In this document: in pieces, positions 51,701 to 60,373 of the stretch
How positions within the stretch are numbered: position 1 is the stretch's first letter
Layout: each line of letters starts with the position of its first letter
Assembly (NCBI GenBank): GCA_020638975.1
Contig: JACKHN010000034.1
Location: forward strand, 5,251-69,250
Source: Planctomycetaceae bacterium
GTDB taxonomy: Bacteria; Planctomycetota; Planctomycetia; Pirellulales; Pirellulaceae
Length of the DNA stretch: 64,000 nt
Direction: 5' to 3'
Made by a program: the position numbers and the translations under genes
Notes under the pieces: model-generated
What the model was told of the DNA's origin: nothing
The model's input: the letters and a program-made list of their open reading frames with translations, nothing else
Database searches by the model: none

Positions 51701-53646
51701 TCTTCCGGCAGATTGGATACGTTTCGCTGGTCAGTGTTGACGGTGACGCGAATAACGCTTGGGAATTGGCAGTCGGCGATACCAAGCGTCTGCAAGATTT
51801 CCTGGCCGCGATGCCATTGATTCCCGATGCGAGTATCCGGGCTTCGTTGTATGACAAAGTCGAACCGCTGTTGCACGGGTTGCCGGCGGCGTTGGCGGCC
51901 AGCGCGTCCAAGGGAACCGAAGGACGATACGTCCGCATCGAGTTGCCGAAACGCGGCACGTTGACCCTTGCCGAAGTGGAAGTTTACAGCGGCGATCAGA
52001 ATGTCGCGCGACGGGGTCGTGCCAGCCAAAAGAACACGGCCAGCGGTGGCGTCGCGGAGCGAGCGATCGACGGCAACACGGACGGAGTCTATGGATCGGG
52101 CACGCTGACACACACGGAAGAGAATACGAACAATGCGTATTGGGAAGTCGATCTCGGCGAGATGGTTCCGATCGAACGCATCGCGATCTACAATCGAACC
52201 GAAGGCTCGCTGGGAGAGCGGCTGAACGATTTCACGCTCAAGGTGTTGGACGACACTCGCGCCGAGGTCTTTAAATCGGAAGGCAATCCGGCGCCTAAGA
52301 AGAGTGTTGAATTTGCACTTGAAGGCGGCGGTCCGGCTTCGACGATCCGACGTGCCGCAATGCATGCCTTGACGTTTGTGCGCGGCAAGGAACTGGAGAC
52401 GTTCCAAGCACTCGCCAAGTTCGTCAAAGAAGACCAAGACCGCATTGCTGCCGTTCGCGCGTTGCAACGCTTGCCCCGCAAAACTTGGCCGCCCGAGGAA
52501 GCACCCGCGCTTACTGAGGTCTTGCTGGACGTCATCAAAAAGATGCCTGCTGCAGATCGGACGACACCGTCTGCTGCGGACACGTTTGAATTCGTCGACG
52601 CACTCACTCGTTTGCTGCCTGCGGATCAGGCGAAGATCACTCGTGCGGAACTCGGCGAATTAGGCGTGCGGATCGTGAAGATCGGCACCGTGCTGGAAAA
52701 GATGTCTTACGACAAGGAGTCGATCGCGCTGCGCGCCGGCAAGCCCGTCGAGTTTATTTTCAGCAACAGCGACCTGATGCCTCACAACTTCGTCATCACG
52801 CAACCTGGTGCGATGGAAGAGATCGGCTTGATGGCGGAAGCAACGGCTCAGTCGCCCGACGCCGCCAAGCGTCAGTATGTGCCGAACTCAGGGAAGATTC
52901 TGTTGAAGAGCAACTTGCTGCAACCTCGTGACTCGCAGAAGATCAGCTTCACCGCTCCTTCGACGCCGGGTGTTTATCCGTATGTCTGTACCTATCCGGG
53001 GCACTGGCGGCGGATGTACGGGGCGTTGTACGTGGTCGAGGATCTCGACTCGTATCTTGCAAATCCCGACGAGTATCTTGCCTCGCATCCCTTGGAGATT
53101 AAGGACGAGTTGCTGAAGTTCAATCGTCCGCGAACGGAGTGGAAGTTCGAGGATCTGGCCTCGGCCGTCGCCACGATGGAACATGGCCATTCGTTCGGCA
53201 ACGCCAAGCAACTGTTTACGGTTGCCAACTGCATCGCCTGCCACAAGTTGAACGGCGTCGGCACGGAGATCGGTCCCGATTTATCGAAGCTTGATGCCAA
53301 GTATAAAGCGGTGGACATCCTGGCCGAAATTCTCGAACCGTCGAAGCAGATCAACGAGAAGTTCCAGACGTATCTGTTCGAGCTGGTTTCGGGCAAGATT
53401 GTGACGGGCCTGATCCTGGAAGAGAACGACGATATGGTGAAGATCATCGAGAACCCGCTTGCCAAAGCGGACCCGATCGTCATCAAGAAGTCAGAGATCG
53501 ACATCCGCGAGAAGTCCCCCACTTCGATCATGCCCAAGGGCTTGCTCGAAAAGTTGACACGCGACGAGATCCTCGACTTGATCGCTTACATCACGGCTCG
53601 TGGGAACAAGGACCATATGTTGTTCCATGGCGGACATGATCATTGA
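48712..53646 (+). CDS. Giant exported multi-domain redox protein (SGNH, propeller, discoidin-like, cupredoxin, cytochrome c)
   Basis: A 1644-aa secreted protein with a signal peptide (LFTLILLALACGTQLNAAEL). In order: an SGNH-hydrolase-like domain (about 25-230, HICYIGNTLADRMQ ... NGIHLTELGN); a dehydrogenase-type propeller (about 340-680, ETPWGPVRRCSNAGVFRYEP, DIEIAPDGSLYFTDW); HEAT-like helices (about 690-980); a discoidin/F5-8C-like domain (about 1075-1190); a cupredoxin with type 1 copper ligands H1358, C1426, H1431 and M1435; and a cytochrome c domain with heme site CIACH (1507-1511) and distal Met in SIMP. A copper centre and a heme on one chain suggest intramolecular electron transfer. 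Substrate unknown. Confidence 0.88.
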   Translation: MIRRNLFTLILLALACGTQLNAAELQLNKGDHICYIGNTLADRMQHDGWLETLLQARFPEHELVFRNLGFSGDELTLRLRSSNFGSPDSWLEKAKADVIFAFFGYNESHAGAAGLDKFKQDLADQIKQMQAQKYNGESAPRIVIFSPIAHEDLGDRNLPDGSENNSRLELYTAAMAEVAKANDVVFVDLFHPMQAEYKLSSEPLTVNGIHLTELGNQSLATIIDATLFADIPSGDRSSERQAKIRAAVLDKNFHWYQRYRTTDGYSIYGGRADLKFTDGQTNREVAQREMEILDVMTANRDKVIWAAAQGRELAVDDSNTPDFIPVISNKQGSGPNGTFEFLSGESAIGNMEVAKGMKINLFADEAMFPEMVNPVQMAFDTKGRLWVAVWESYPHWKPKDKMDDKLLILEDTNGDGRADVCKTFAGGLHNPTGFEFWGGGVLIATAPEIYFLKDTDGDDVADERTRVVSGIDSADTHHGSNSFVFDPGGGVYFQEGTFHQSQVETPWGPVRRCSNAGVFRYEPRTQKFDVHVTHGFANPHGHVFDYWGRDIIHDGTGAVPYDGALFSGHLEYPAKHARPPTVYQQRTRPCGGTEILSSAHFPDENQGNLLVSNVIGFQGILQYKLNDDGASFTGTEVEPIVYSSDPNFRPIDIEIAPDGSLYFTDWQNPIIGHMQHNLRDPNRDRTHGRVYRVTYPSRPLLTPPKIAGESIENLLELLKDKNNRVRYRAKLELSARDSDEVIAATKKWIASLDGADSDYEHHMMEALWVHQHHNVVDQALLVRMLQSPEPLARTAATRVLCHWRDSIPNTLALLNSLAADEYPRVRLEAVRAASFLTVPEAVEVPLIAGEEPTDIYLDYVRDETMKALDRYWKEAVASGARVPFTSQAGARFFLKNLSNDQLLKEERNRTVYIEMLYRPGLRDEHRREAVEGLAKLDNKSELRVVMDAIRSLDATQTSAEPDVVFDLVRQLTGRSAQELTAARSELEKLATSAKQPIFRQIGYVSLVSVDGDANNAWELAVGDTKRLQDFLAAMPLIPDASIRASLYDKVEPLLHGLPAALAASASKGTEGRYVRIELPKRGTLTLAEVEVYSGDQNVARRGRASQKNTASGGVAERAIDGNTDGVYGSGTLTHTEENTNNAYWEVDLGEMVPIERIAIYNRTEGSLGERLNDFTLKVLDDTRAEVFKSEGNPAPKKSVEFALEGGGPASTIRRAAMHALTFVRGKELETFQALAKFVKEDQDRIAAVRALQRLPRKTWPPEEAPALTEVLLDVIKKMPAADRTTPSAADTFEFVDALTRLLPADQAKITRAELGELGVRIVKIGTVLEKMSYDKESIALRAGKPVEFIFSNSDLMPHNFVITQPGAMEEIGLMAEATAQSPDAAKRQYVPNSGKILLKSNLLQPRDSQKISFTAPSTPGVYPYVCTYPGHWRRMYGALYVVEDLDSYLANPDEYLASHPLEIKDELLKFNRPRTEWKFEDLASAVATMEHGHSFGNAKQLFTVANCIACHKLNGVGTEIGPDLSKLDAKYKAVDILAEILEPSKQINEKFQTYLFELVSGKIVTGLILEENDDMVKIIENPLAKADPIVIKKSEIDIREKSPTSIMPKGLLEKLTRDEILDLIAYITARGNKDHMLFHGGHDH

Positions 53647-53781
53647 ATAATGACGTACCCCAAGCGTACCAGCTTAGCACTCCGAAGATGGCAAAAAGAT
53701 GTGTGGTGAAAAAGTTGCCGCTCTTCATCTTTCTGCCACACATGTTTTTGCCAGAATCCGACAGCCGGTGAGGAACACCCC

Positions 53782-56700
53782 ATGACTCGCTTGAATCACT
53801 CACACACGGTGATTTCCTTTGCATTACTTGGATTGTTCGGCATCTCGAAGGAAGCGAATGCTGGCGAGACATTCACACAGCCGCCAACGATCGCGCCCGC
53901 CCAACTCCGAGATGCCGCCGAAGCAAAGCCGGAAACCCCAACTCCCGATCGTGCCAGCCTTGCTCAAGGTCCGCCGGCAACTTGGATCTGGGGACCTGAC
54001 GCGAACCAACAATATGTCCTCACTCGCGAATTCGACGGCGGAGCGAAGATCGCGTGGCTGAAGGCTTCGTCGGACAACAGCATGACGTTGTTCGTCAACG
54101 GTCAGCGAGTTACGTCCAGCGACGAGTGGCAAACGCCCGTCGAAGTTGACATTCAAGAATATCTCCAGCCGGGCAAGAACGTGCTTCGCGCAGAAGTTGC
54201 CAACGCGGGTGGGATCGCTGCCTTCGCGTGCAAACTGGCGCTGACAATGCCTGACGGAACGGTTCGATATGTCGTCTCGGACGAGAGCTGGAACGCTGTG
54301 GAAAAGAGCAAACTGGACCAACAAGTGGCCTTGAAGACGTTCGGCAAGATGGGAGTCTCGCCGTGGGGCGATGTGTTTTCCAAACCAGCCGGACTAGTCG
54401 CGCGAGATCGCGACGTATTCAACGTCCCTGCTGGCTTTCAAGTTGAGTTGCTATACACCGTGCCAAAGGAAACGCTCGGCTCGTGGGTTTCTATCACGTT
54501 CGATAACAAAGGACGTCTGCTTGCCAGCGACCAAGGCGATAAAGGCATCTGCCGCATCACGCCGCCTGCGATTGGCAGCAGCGAGCCAACGAAGGTCGAG
54601 CACCTCGATGTGAAGCTCACCTCCGCGCACGGCATGCTGTACGCCTTCGACAGCCTTTACCTCTCGATCAATGGCGGTCCCGGCAGCGGCCTGTATCGGG
54701 CTCGGGATACCAACGGCGACGACCAATATGACGAAGTGGTCAAGCTAAAGGAGATTCGAGGTGGCGGAGAACATGGGCCGCACGCGTTACGTCTGTCGCC
54801 CGATGGCAAGTCGATTTACCTGATTGCCGGCAATCATACCGATCCGCCTGCGGACTTCGACGCCAGCGCCGTGCCCAAGAACTGGGGCGAAGACTTGCTG
54901 TTGCCTCGGCAATGGGACGCGCGCGGCCACGCTCGCGGCAAGCTGGCTCCCGGTGGCTGGATTGCAAAGAGCGATCCCGACGGCAAGACCTGGGAGATCG
55001 TGAGTGCGGGATATCGCAATCCCTACGACATGGATTTCAATGCCGATGGCGAGCTGTTTGCGTACGATGCGGACATGGAATGGGACATGGGGACGCCCTG
55101 GTATCGACCCACGCGAGTTGTGCATGCGACCAGCGGCAGTGAGTTCGGATGGCGAAGTGGAACCGGCAAATGGCCAAGCTATTACATCGATAGTTTGCCC
55201 GAGCTAGTCGACATTGGACCGGGATCGCCGGTTGGTGTCACGTTCGGCTACGGGACCAAATTCCCACCGAGATTCCAGAAAGCCTTGTTCATCTGCGATT
55301 GGACGTTCGGCACGATGTATGCCATTCATTCGGAAGCGGACGGAGCCAGCTACACGGCCACGAAGGAAGAGTTCTTGTCACGAACGCCGCTGCCTTTGAC
55401 TGACAATGCGGTCGGCCCGGACGGCGCTTTGTACTTTACGGTTGGTGGGCGAGGGGCTCAGTCCGAACTCTTTCGCGTTACCTATGTCGGTGACGAATTG
55501 ACGGCACCGGCGGACACGTCCAACACACAAGGATCGGCTCTCTTCTACGCTCGCTTGCGCAAACTTCGCCAGCAGTTGGAGCAGTATCACCGTCCTGCAC
55601 CGTCTCCGCAAGAAGCGATCGACTTTGCTTGGAAACATCTTTGGAACCGCGACCGTCACATTCGATATGCAGCCCGCATCGCGATTGAACACCAGGATGT
55701 TTCGCTCTGGCAGGAGCGTGCCCTGCAGGAACGGCAACCACAGAGTTTAATCACCGCAGCTGTCGCGCTCGCGCGACAGGGCGATCCATCACTGCAAGGC
55801 AGATTGCTTCAGGCACTGGAGACCCTTGACTACGGCAAGCTCGGCAGGGTTGACCAACTGGACCTGCTGCGCGCCTGGTCACTAATTTTTGTTCGCATGG
55901 GACCACCAAGCCAGGACGTGGCGAGTGGTCTAGCCAAGAAGCTGGATGCCTTCTACCCAGACAGTCGAGATGCTTTTGGCAATTTGGGTTTGCAAGAACG
56001 CATGTACCCACACATCGGCGATTCCCTCAATCGCGAACTGTGCAACATGCTGGTCTATCTCAACTCGCCAACCGTCGCCACGAAAACAATGACGCTGATC
56101 GCGGAACCGTCGCGGGAATCGACGACCGAGATGACGGATCTGCTGGCGAGAAATTCCGGCTATGGGGGCACGGTGGCCAAAATACTGTCGAACCAAGTTG
56201 ACTTGCAGAAGTTGCACTACGCCTTCGCTTTGCGGAATCTTCGCTATGGGTGGACACTCGAGCAGCGGCAGCAGTATTTCAATTGGCTGGCCGAAGCTCG
56301 CACCAAGAGTGGCGGCGCAAGCTATGAAGGTTTCATCGACAATATCCGCAGCGAGGCTTTGGCAAATGCATCCGAAGCGGAACGCAAGGCGATCGAATCG
56401 TCGGTTGCCATCGCACCGCCCAAACCCGCCGAACTGCCCAAGCCCGAGGGCCCCGGCCACGATTGGCAACTGGACGAACTTGTACAAGCCACCAGCAGTG
56501 GATTGAGTGGTCGCGACTTTGAACGCGGGAAACGAATGTTCGCCGCCGCTCGTTGTGTCATCTGCCACCGCTTCGACGGCAGCGGTGGTGCCACGGGGCC
56601 GGATCTCACCAATGTTGCCGGGCGGTTCAGCTTTAAAGACTTAAGCGAAGCGATTGTCGATCCGAGCAAGGTTGTTTCCGACCAATACCGTGCGTCCGTG

Positions 56701-56958
56701 GTAGTTACGACGAGCGGTCAGGTTTACACGGGACGCGTTGCCGGTGAGCAAAATGGCACATTGACCGTGCTCACCGACCCCGAAGACATCAACAAGGTGG
56801 TCGAAGTTCCCGCCGAAGAAGTCGACGAAGTAACGCCTTCCAGGGTATCATTAATGCCGAAGGATTTATTGAAAACATTGAACCAAGATGAAGTTCTCGA
56901 CCTGTTTGCCTATTTGCTATCGCGCGGGAACCCCGCTGACGCTATGTTTGCGGATTAG
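53782..56958 (+). CDS. Secreted propeller protein with C-terminal cytochrome c domain
   Basis: A 1058-aa exported protein. After a signal peptide it has a beta-sandwich (TWIWGPDANQQYVLTREFDG, SMTLFVNGQRVTSSDEW) and a membrane-bound dehydrogenase-like propeller (VELLYTVPKETLGSWVSITF, HGPHALRLSPDGKSIYLIAG, NPYDMDFNADGELFAYD, FICDWTFGTMYAIH). A HEAT-like helical region follows (about 590-850), then the planctomycete cytochrome domain with CVICH (C925-H929) and a Met in VSLMPKD. Related in layout to the preceding 1644-aa protein but without the copper and SGNH domains. It likely oxidises a sugar or alcohol and passes electrons to the heme, which is inference. Confidence 0.88.
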   Translation: MTRLNHSHTVISFALLGLFGISKEANAGETFTQPPTIAPAQLRDAAEAKPETPTPDRASLAQGPPATWIWGPDANQQYVLTREFDGGAKIAWLKASSDNSMTLFVNGQRVTSSDEWQTPVEVDIQEYLQPGKNVLRAEVANAGGIAAFACKLALTMPDGTVRYVVSDESWNAVEKSKLDQQVALKTFGKMGVSPWGDVFSKPAGLVARDRDVFNVPAGFQVELLYTVPKETLGSWVSITFDNKGRLLASDQGDKGICRITPPAIGSSEPTKVEHLDVKLTSAHGMLYAFDSLYLSINGGPGSGLYRARDTNGDDQYDEVVKLKEIRGGGEHGPHALRLSPDGKSIYLIAGNHTDPPADFDASAVPKNWGEDLLLPRQWDARGHARGKLAPGGWIAKSDPDGKTWEIVSAGYRNPYDMDFNADGELFAYDADMEWDMGTPWYRPTRVVHATSGSEFGWRSGTGKWPSYYIDSLPELVDIGPGSPVGVTFGYGTKFPPRFQKALFICDWTFGTMYAIHSEADGASYTATKEEFLSRTPLPLTDNAVGPDGALYFTVGGRGAQSELFRVTYVGDELTAPADTSNTQGSALFYARLRKLRQQLEQYHRPAPSPQEAIDFAWKHLWNRDRHIRYAARIAIEHQDVSLWQERALQERQPQSLITAAVALARQGDPSLQGRLLQALETLDYGKLGRVDQLDLLRAWSLIFVRMGPPSQDVASGLAKKLDAFYPDSRDAFGNLGLQERMYPHIGDSLNRELCNMLVYLNSPTVATKTMTLIAEPSRESTTEMTDLLARNSGYGGTVAKILSNQVDLQKLHYAFALRNLRYGWTLEQRQQYFNWLAEARTKSGGASYEGFIDNIRSEALANASEAERKAIESSVAIAPPKPAELPKPEGPGHDWQLDELVQATSSGLSGRDFERGKRMFAAARCVICHRFDGSGGATGPDLTNVAGRFSFKDLSEAIVDPSKVVSDQYRASVVVTTSGQVYTGRVAGEQNGTLTVLTDPEDINKVVEVPAEEVDEVTPSRVSLMPKDLLKTLNQDEVLDLFAYLLSRGNPADAMFAD

Positions 56959-56988
56959 CGACAAAGAGGAATAGGAGGAGAGTTACAA

Positions 56989-57201
56989 ATGGATCGCGAA
57001 GAGTTGACTGAGTTAATCAAAGAAGGACCGGTATTGGTGAAGATGAACAATGGTGACACTTATGAAATTCCATCCTCGGAGTTCGCTGTCGTGTCCGATC
57101 TCCATGTTCATCTTCTAGTTCGATCAGAATCCGATGGCAAGCTCCGTGGAAAGCTACTTTCGCTTGTTTGCATCTGTTCAGCCGAACTGCTTGTCTCTTG
57201 A
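56989..57201 (+). CDS. Small conserved cytoplasmic protein (70 aa)
   Basis: Starts MDREELTELIKEGPVLVKMN and continues with NNGDTYEIPSSEFAVVSDLH, a short beta-rich protein. It has a strong ribosome binding site (AGGAGG, 8-10 bases before the ATG). The pattern is one I recall as a conserved planctomycete small protein of unknown function. It has no signal peptide and sits between two large exported-protein genes, an odd place unless it regulates them. Confidence 0.7.
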   Translation: MDREELTELIKEGPVLVKMNNGDTYEIPSSEFAVVSDLHVHLLVRSESDGKLRGKLLSLVCICSAELLVS

Positions 57202-57341
57202 TAGCAGGAAAACGCCCGCGAGCGGTCAGGGAAGACGGTAGCCTGGACCAACGCTTTGCTCAGTTCCGGCCTACATAGAACGACCCACCTTACGACTTCG
57301 CCCCGCCACACTCTCCCACCAACGACAAAGGTTCACGATCG

Positions 57342-60275
57342 ATGAGTCGCATGAAATTGGGACTGTTGTTAACCATCGTGGGAACGCTGTTCAGCGATGC
57401 TACCTTCGCGGACGATCTTGCAGTCAAGCCGATCGATTTTAACCGCGACATTCGTTCGATCCTGTCAAACAAGTGCTTCACTTGCCACGGCCCGGACGAA
57501 GCAGAGCGGCAAGCAAGCCTGCGACTGGATACGCAAGCGGGAGCCATCACGCCCGCGGACTCCGGCGACGTGGCAATCGTTCCAGGCAAACCTGAGCAAA
57601 GTGCGCTAATTGCGCGCATCAGCAGCGACGACGAAAGCGAACGCATGCCGCCGGCTGACTCCGGGAAGAAGCTTACTCCGAAAGAAGTTCAACTACTGTC
57701 GGATTGGGTGCAGCAAGGTGCAGCGTACTCGGCTCATTGGTCCTATATCAAGCCAGTTCGGCCCGAGTTGCCTACGCTGGCGTCGCATCAAGACTGGCCC
57801 AAGAACGAAATCGACCACTTTATCCTGGCTCGGTTACAGCAAGAGAAACTCGCTCCTTCTGCGGAAGCCGATCGATACGCGATTGTGCGACGTCTGTCGC
57901 TCGACCTGACCGGTCTGCCGCCAACGGTCGAAGAAGTCGATCAGTTCGTCAACGATCAGGATCCCCAAGCCTACGAGAATCTTGTCGATCGTTTACTGGA
58001 GAAGAAAGCGTACGGCGAGCATTGGGCGCGGATGTGGCTCGATTTGGCGCGCTATGCCGATTCGGCCGGCTATGCGGACGATCCGCCACGCACGATCTGG
58101 GGCTTTCGAGACTATGTCATTCGCTCGCTGAACGACAACAAGCCCTTCGATCAATTCACCATCGAACAGATCGCCGGCGACCTGCTGCCTAACCCGACCG
58201 ACGAGCAATTGATCGCGACTGCGTTTCATCGCAACACGCTGACCAACAACGAAGGCGGCACGAACGATGAAGAGTATCGGAATGTCGCCGTCGTCGACCG
58301 GGTCAACACGACGATGGCTGTCTGGATGGGAACCACGATGGCATGTGCGCAGTGTCACACGCACAAGTACGACCCCATCACGCAGGAAGAATACTTCCGC
58401 TTCTTCGCGATTTTCAACAATTCCGAGGATGCGGATCGACGTGACGAGAGCCCATTGGTCGAGGTCTGGACGGACGAACAACGAAAGCAAGAATCCGATT
58501 GGAAGGAGGAAGTCGGAAGGCTGAAGGCGGAACTTGTTGCCGACTCGCCTGCATTGCGTGAAGCTCAAGCGGCTTGGGAAGCGAAAGTTGCGGCGGACGA
58601 GCGGCAAGCGGTAACGGGTCGCTTTGTGCGAGTTGAGATTGTCGATCGCGAAGAGTTTCTGTCGCTGGCCGAGGTGCAAGTTTTTCGAGGCGATGAAAAC
58701 GTTGCCCGCAAAGGCAAGGCGACTCAATCAAGTACCGACTACGACGGCCCGCCTGAACTTGCCATCGATGGAAACACGGACGGTGACTATGCACAGGCCA
58801 AGTCGACGACGCACACGAAGAAAGACAAGAATCCTTGGTGGCTGGTGGAACTGACCGAACCGATGGCCATCGATCGCATCGCCGTTTGGAATCGTACGGA
58901 TGGAAACGTCGGCTCGCGATTAAATGGCTATCGCGTCTCGATCTTGGACGACCAACAGCAACCGCTTTGGAAGCAAGATGTCGCCGAAGCACCTTCGCCC
59001 AGTCGCGAGTTTGCGATTACTGGCGTTCCCGCCGAGGTGCTTGCGATCGTGAAAGTGCCCGCCGACACTCGTGACGATAAACAGAAGCAACAACTTGCGG
59101 ACTACTATCGATCGATTTCTCCTGAACTGAAACCAGTTCGGGAACGACTCGGTAAGGTTGAGAAGCAACTTGCGGCGTTAACGCCGTACACGACCGTGCC
59201 GGTGATGCGAGACTTGCCCAGCGACAAGCAACGCACGACGAAGATACAACTGCGAGGTAACTTTTTGCAGACAAGCGACGAAGTCACCGCTGGCGTACCA
59301 GCCGCATTTAATCCGGTGCCCGAGAACGAACCGATCAATCGGCTGGCCGTCGCCAAGTGGTTGGTGGACGAGAATAATCCGTTGACCGCGCGCGTCGTCG
59401 CGAATCGATATTGGGAAGCGATCTTCGGTGTGGGGATCGTGCGGACCAGCGAAGAGTTTGGCTCACAAGGCGAGTTGCCATCCAATCCGGAACTGCTCGA
59501 TTGGCTGGCGACGGAGCTGATTCGTTTGAAATGGGACCGCAAGGCGTTTCTCAAGCTACTCGTCACTTCGGCCACTTATCGTCAGAGTTCCGCCGTTACG
59601 GGCGAGTTGGTCGAGCGTGATCCAGACAACCGGTTGTTGGCTCGCGGCCCGCGTTTCCGACTGTCCGCCGAGATGATCCGAGATCAATCGTTGTTCGCAA
59701 GCGGTTTACTCAGCGACAGGATGTATGGTCCACCAGTAAAGCCGCCGCAACCTAATATCGGATTGAGCGCGGCGTTCGGAGGCGGCATCGATTGGACGAC
59801 GAGCGATGGCGACGATCGATATCGGCGCGGACTGTATACAACTTGGCGGCGTTCGAATCCTTATCCTTCCATGGCAGCGTTTGATGCACCGAATCGCGAA
59901 GTCTGTACGATCACTCGCGATCGCACCAACACGCCGTTGCAGGCACTCGTGACCTTGAACGATCCCGTGTATATCGAAGCCGCACAAGCGCTATCTCGCC
60001 GCATCGCCAGTAGTGGCGAGACGACCGAAGCGAAGTTGACTCACGGATTTCGCATCTGTTTAGCGAGGCCGCCCAGCGATGCCGAGCTGAGCCGCTTGGT
60101 GAGCCTCTATAATTCGACGTACGCAGAGTTCAAAGACGCTCCGGAACAGGCCATGAAGATGGCGACCGATCCACTCGGCTCCGTTCCGGAAGGAAGCGAC
60201 GTGATCGCTCTTGCTGCGTGGACCGTCGTGGGAAACGTGTTACTTAACTTGGACGAGATGTTTTTGAAACGATGA
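57342..60275 (+). CDS. DUF1549/DUF1553 planctomycete cytochrome protein with discoidin-like insert
   Basis: A 977-aa exported protein with a signal peptide (LGLLLTIVGTLFSDATFADD). Residues about 30-120 form a PSCyt1 cytochrome domain (CFTCH at C45-H49). The DUF1549 domain (about 150-360) has RRLSLDLTGLPPTVEEVDQF, YGEHWARMWLDLARYADSAG and a second heme-like motif CAQCH at C335-H339. A discoidin/F5-8C-like insert (about 420-545; LAEVQVFRGDENVARKGKAT, NTDGDYAQ) follows, then DUF1553 (about 640-960) with NRLAVAKWLVDENNPLTARV, FGSQGELPSNPELLDWLATE and NTPLQALVTLNDPVYIEAAQ. Partner of the DUF1501 gene downstream. These pairs are hallmarks of planctomycetes; the substrate is unknown, probably polysaccharide-derived. 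Confidence 0.93.
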   Translation: MSRMKLGLLLTIVGTLFSDATFADDLAVKPIDFNRDIRSILSNKCFTCHGPDEAERQASLRLDTQAGAITPADSGDVAIVPGKPEQSALIARISSDDESERMPPADSGKKLTPKEVQLLSDWVQQGAAYSAHWSYIKPVRPELPTLASHQDWPKNEIDHFILARLQQEKLAPSAEADRYAIVRRLSLDLTGLPPTVEEVDQFVNDQDPQAYENLVDRLLEKKAYGEHWARMWLDLARYADSAGYADDPPRTIWGFRDYVIRSLNDNKPFDQFTIEQIAGDLLPNPTDEQLIATAFHRNTLTNNEGGTNDEEYRNVAVVDRVNTTMAVWMGTTMACAQCHTHKYDPITQEEYFRFFAIFNNSEDADRRDESPLVEVWTDEQRKQESDWKEEVGRLKAELVADSPALREAQAAWEAKVAADERQAVTGRFVRVEIVDREEFLSLAEVQVFRGDENVARKGKATQSSTDYDGPPELAIDGNTDGDYAQAKSTTHTKKDKNPWWLVELTEPMAIDRIAVWNRTDGNVGSRLNGYRVSILDDQQQPLWKQDVAEAPSPSREFAITGVPAEVLAIVKVPADTRDDKQKQQLADYYRSISPELKPVRERLGKVEKQLAALTPYTTVPVMRDLPSDKQRTTKIQLRGNFLQTSDEVTAGVPAAFNPVPENEPINRLAVAKWLVDENNPLTARVVANRYWEAIFGVGIVRTSEEFGSQGELPSNPELLDWLATELIRLKWDRKAFLKLLVTSATYRQSSAVTGELVERDPDNRLLARGPRFRLSAEMIRDQSLFASGLLSDRMYGPPVKPPQPNIGLSAAFGGGIDWTTSDGDDRYRRGLYTTWRRSNPYPSMAAFDAPNREVCTITRDRTNTPLQALVTLNDPVYIEAAQALSRRIASSGETTEAKLTHGFRICLARPPSDAELSRLVSLYNSTYAEFKDAPEQAMKMATDPLGSVPEGSDVIALAAWTVVGNVLLNLDEMFLKR

Positions 60276-60285
60276 ACTAATTCAT

Positions 60286-60355
60286 TCGTTTAACGGCAAG
60301 CCGCAGGCGTAGGTGAGCTGGCGGAAGCCGACGCCTGCGGCTTGCCGTTAAACGA
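60286..60355. repeat. Perfect 25-bp inverted repeat
   Basis: Arms 60286-60310 and 60331-60355 (core aacggcaagccgcaggcgt and its exact complement) surround a 20-base loop. It lies between the DUF1553 stop and the DUF1501 start, so transcription of the pair must pass it or be attenuated by it. Confidence 0.8.
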
Positions 60356-60373
60356 GTGCTAGGAGAGAACGCC

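Noticed and set aside
51646..52467. 273-aa minus-strand frame inside the giant redox protein
   Set aside because: Shadow of a coding region with complete, recognisable domains on the plus strand.
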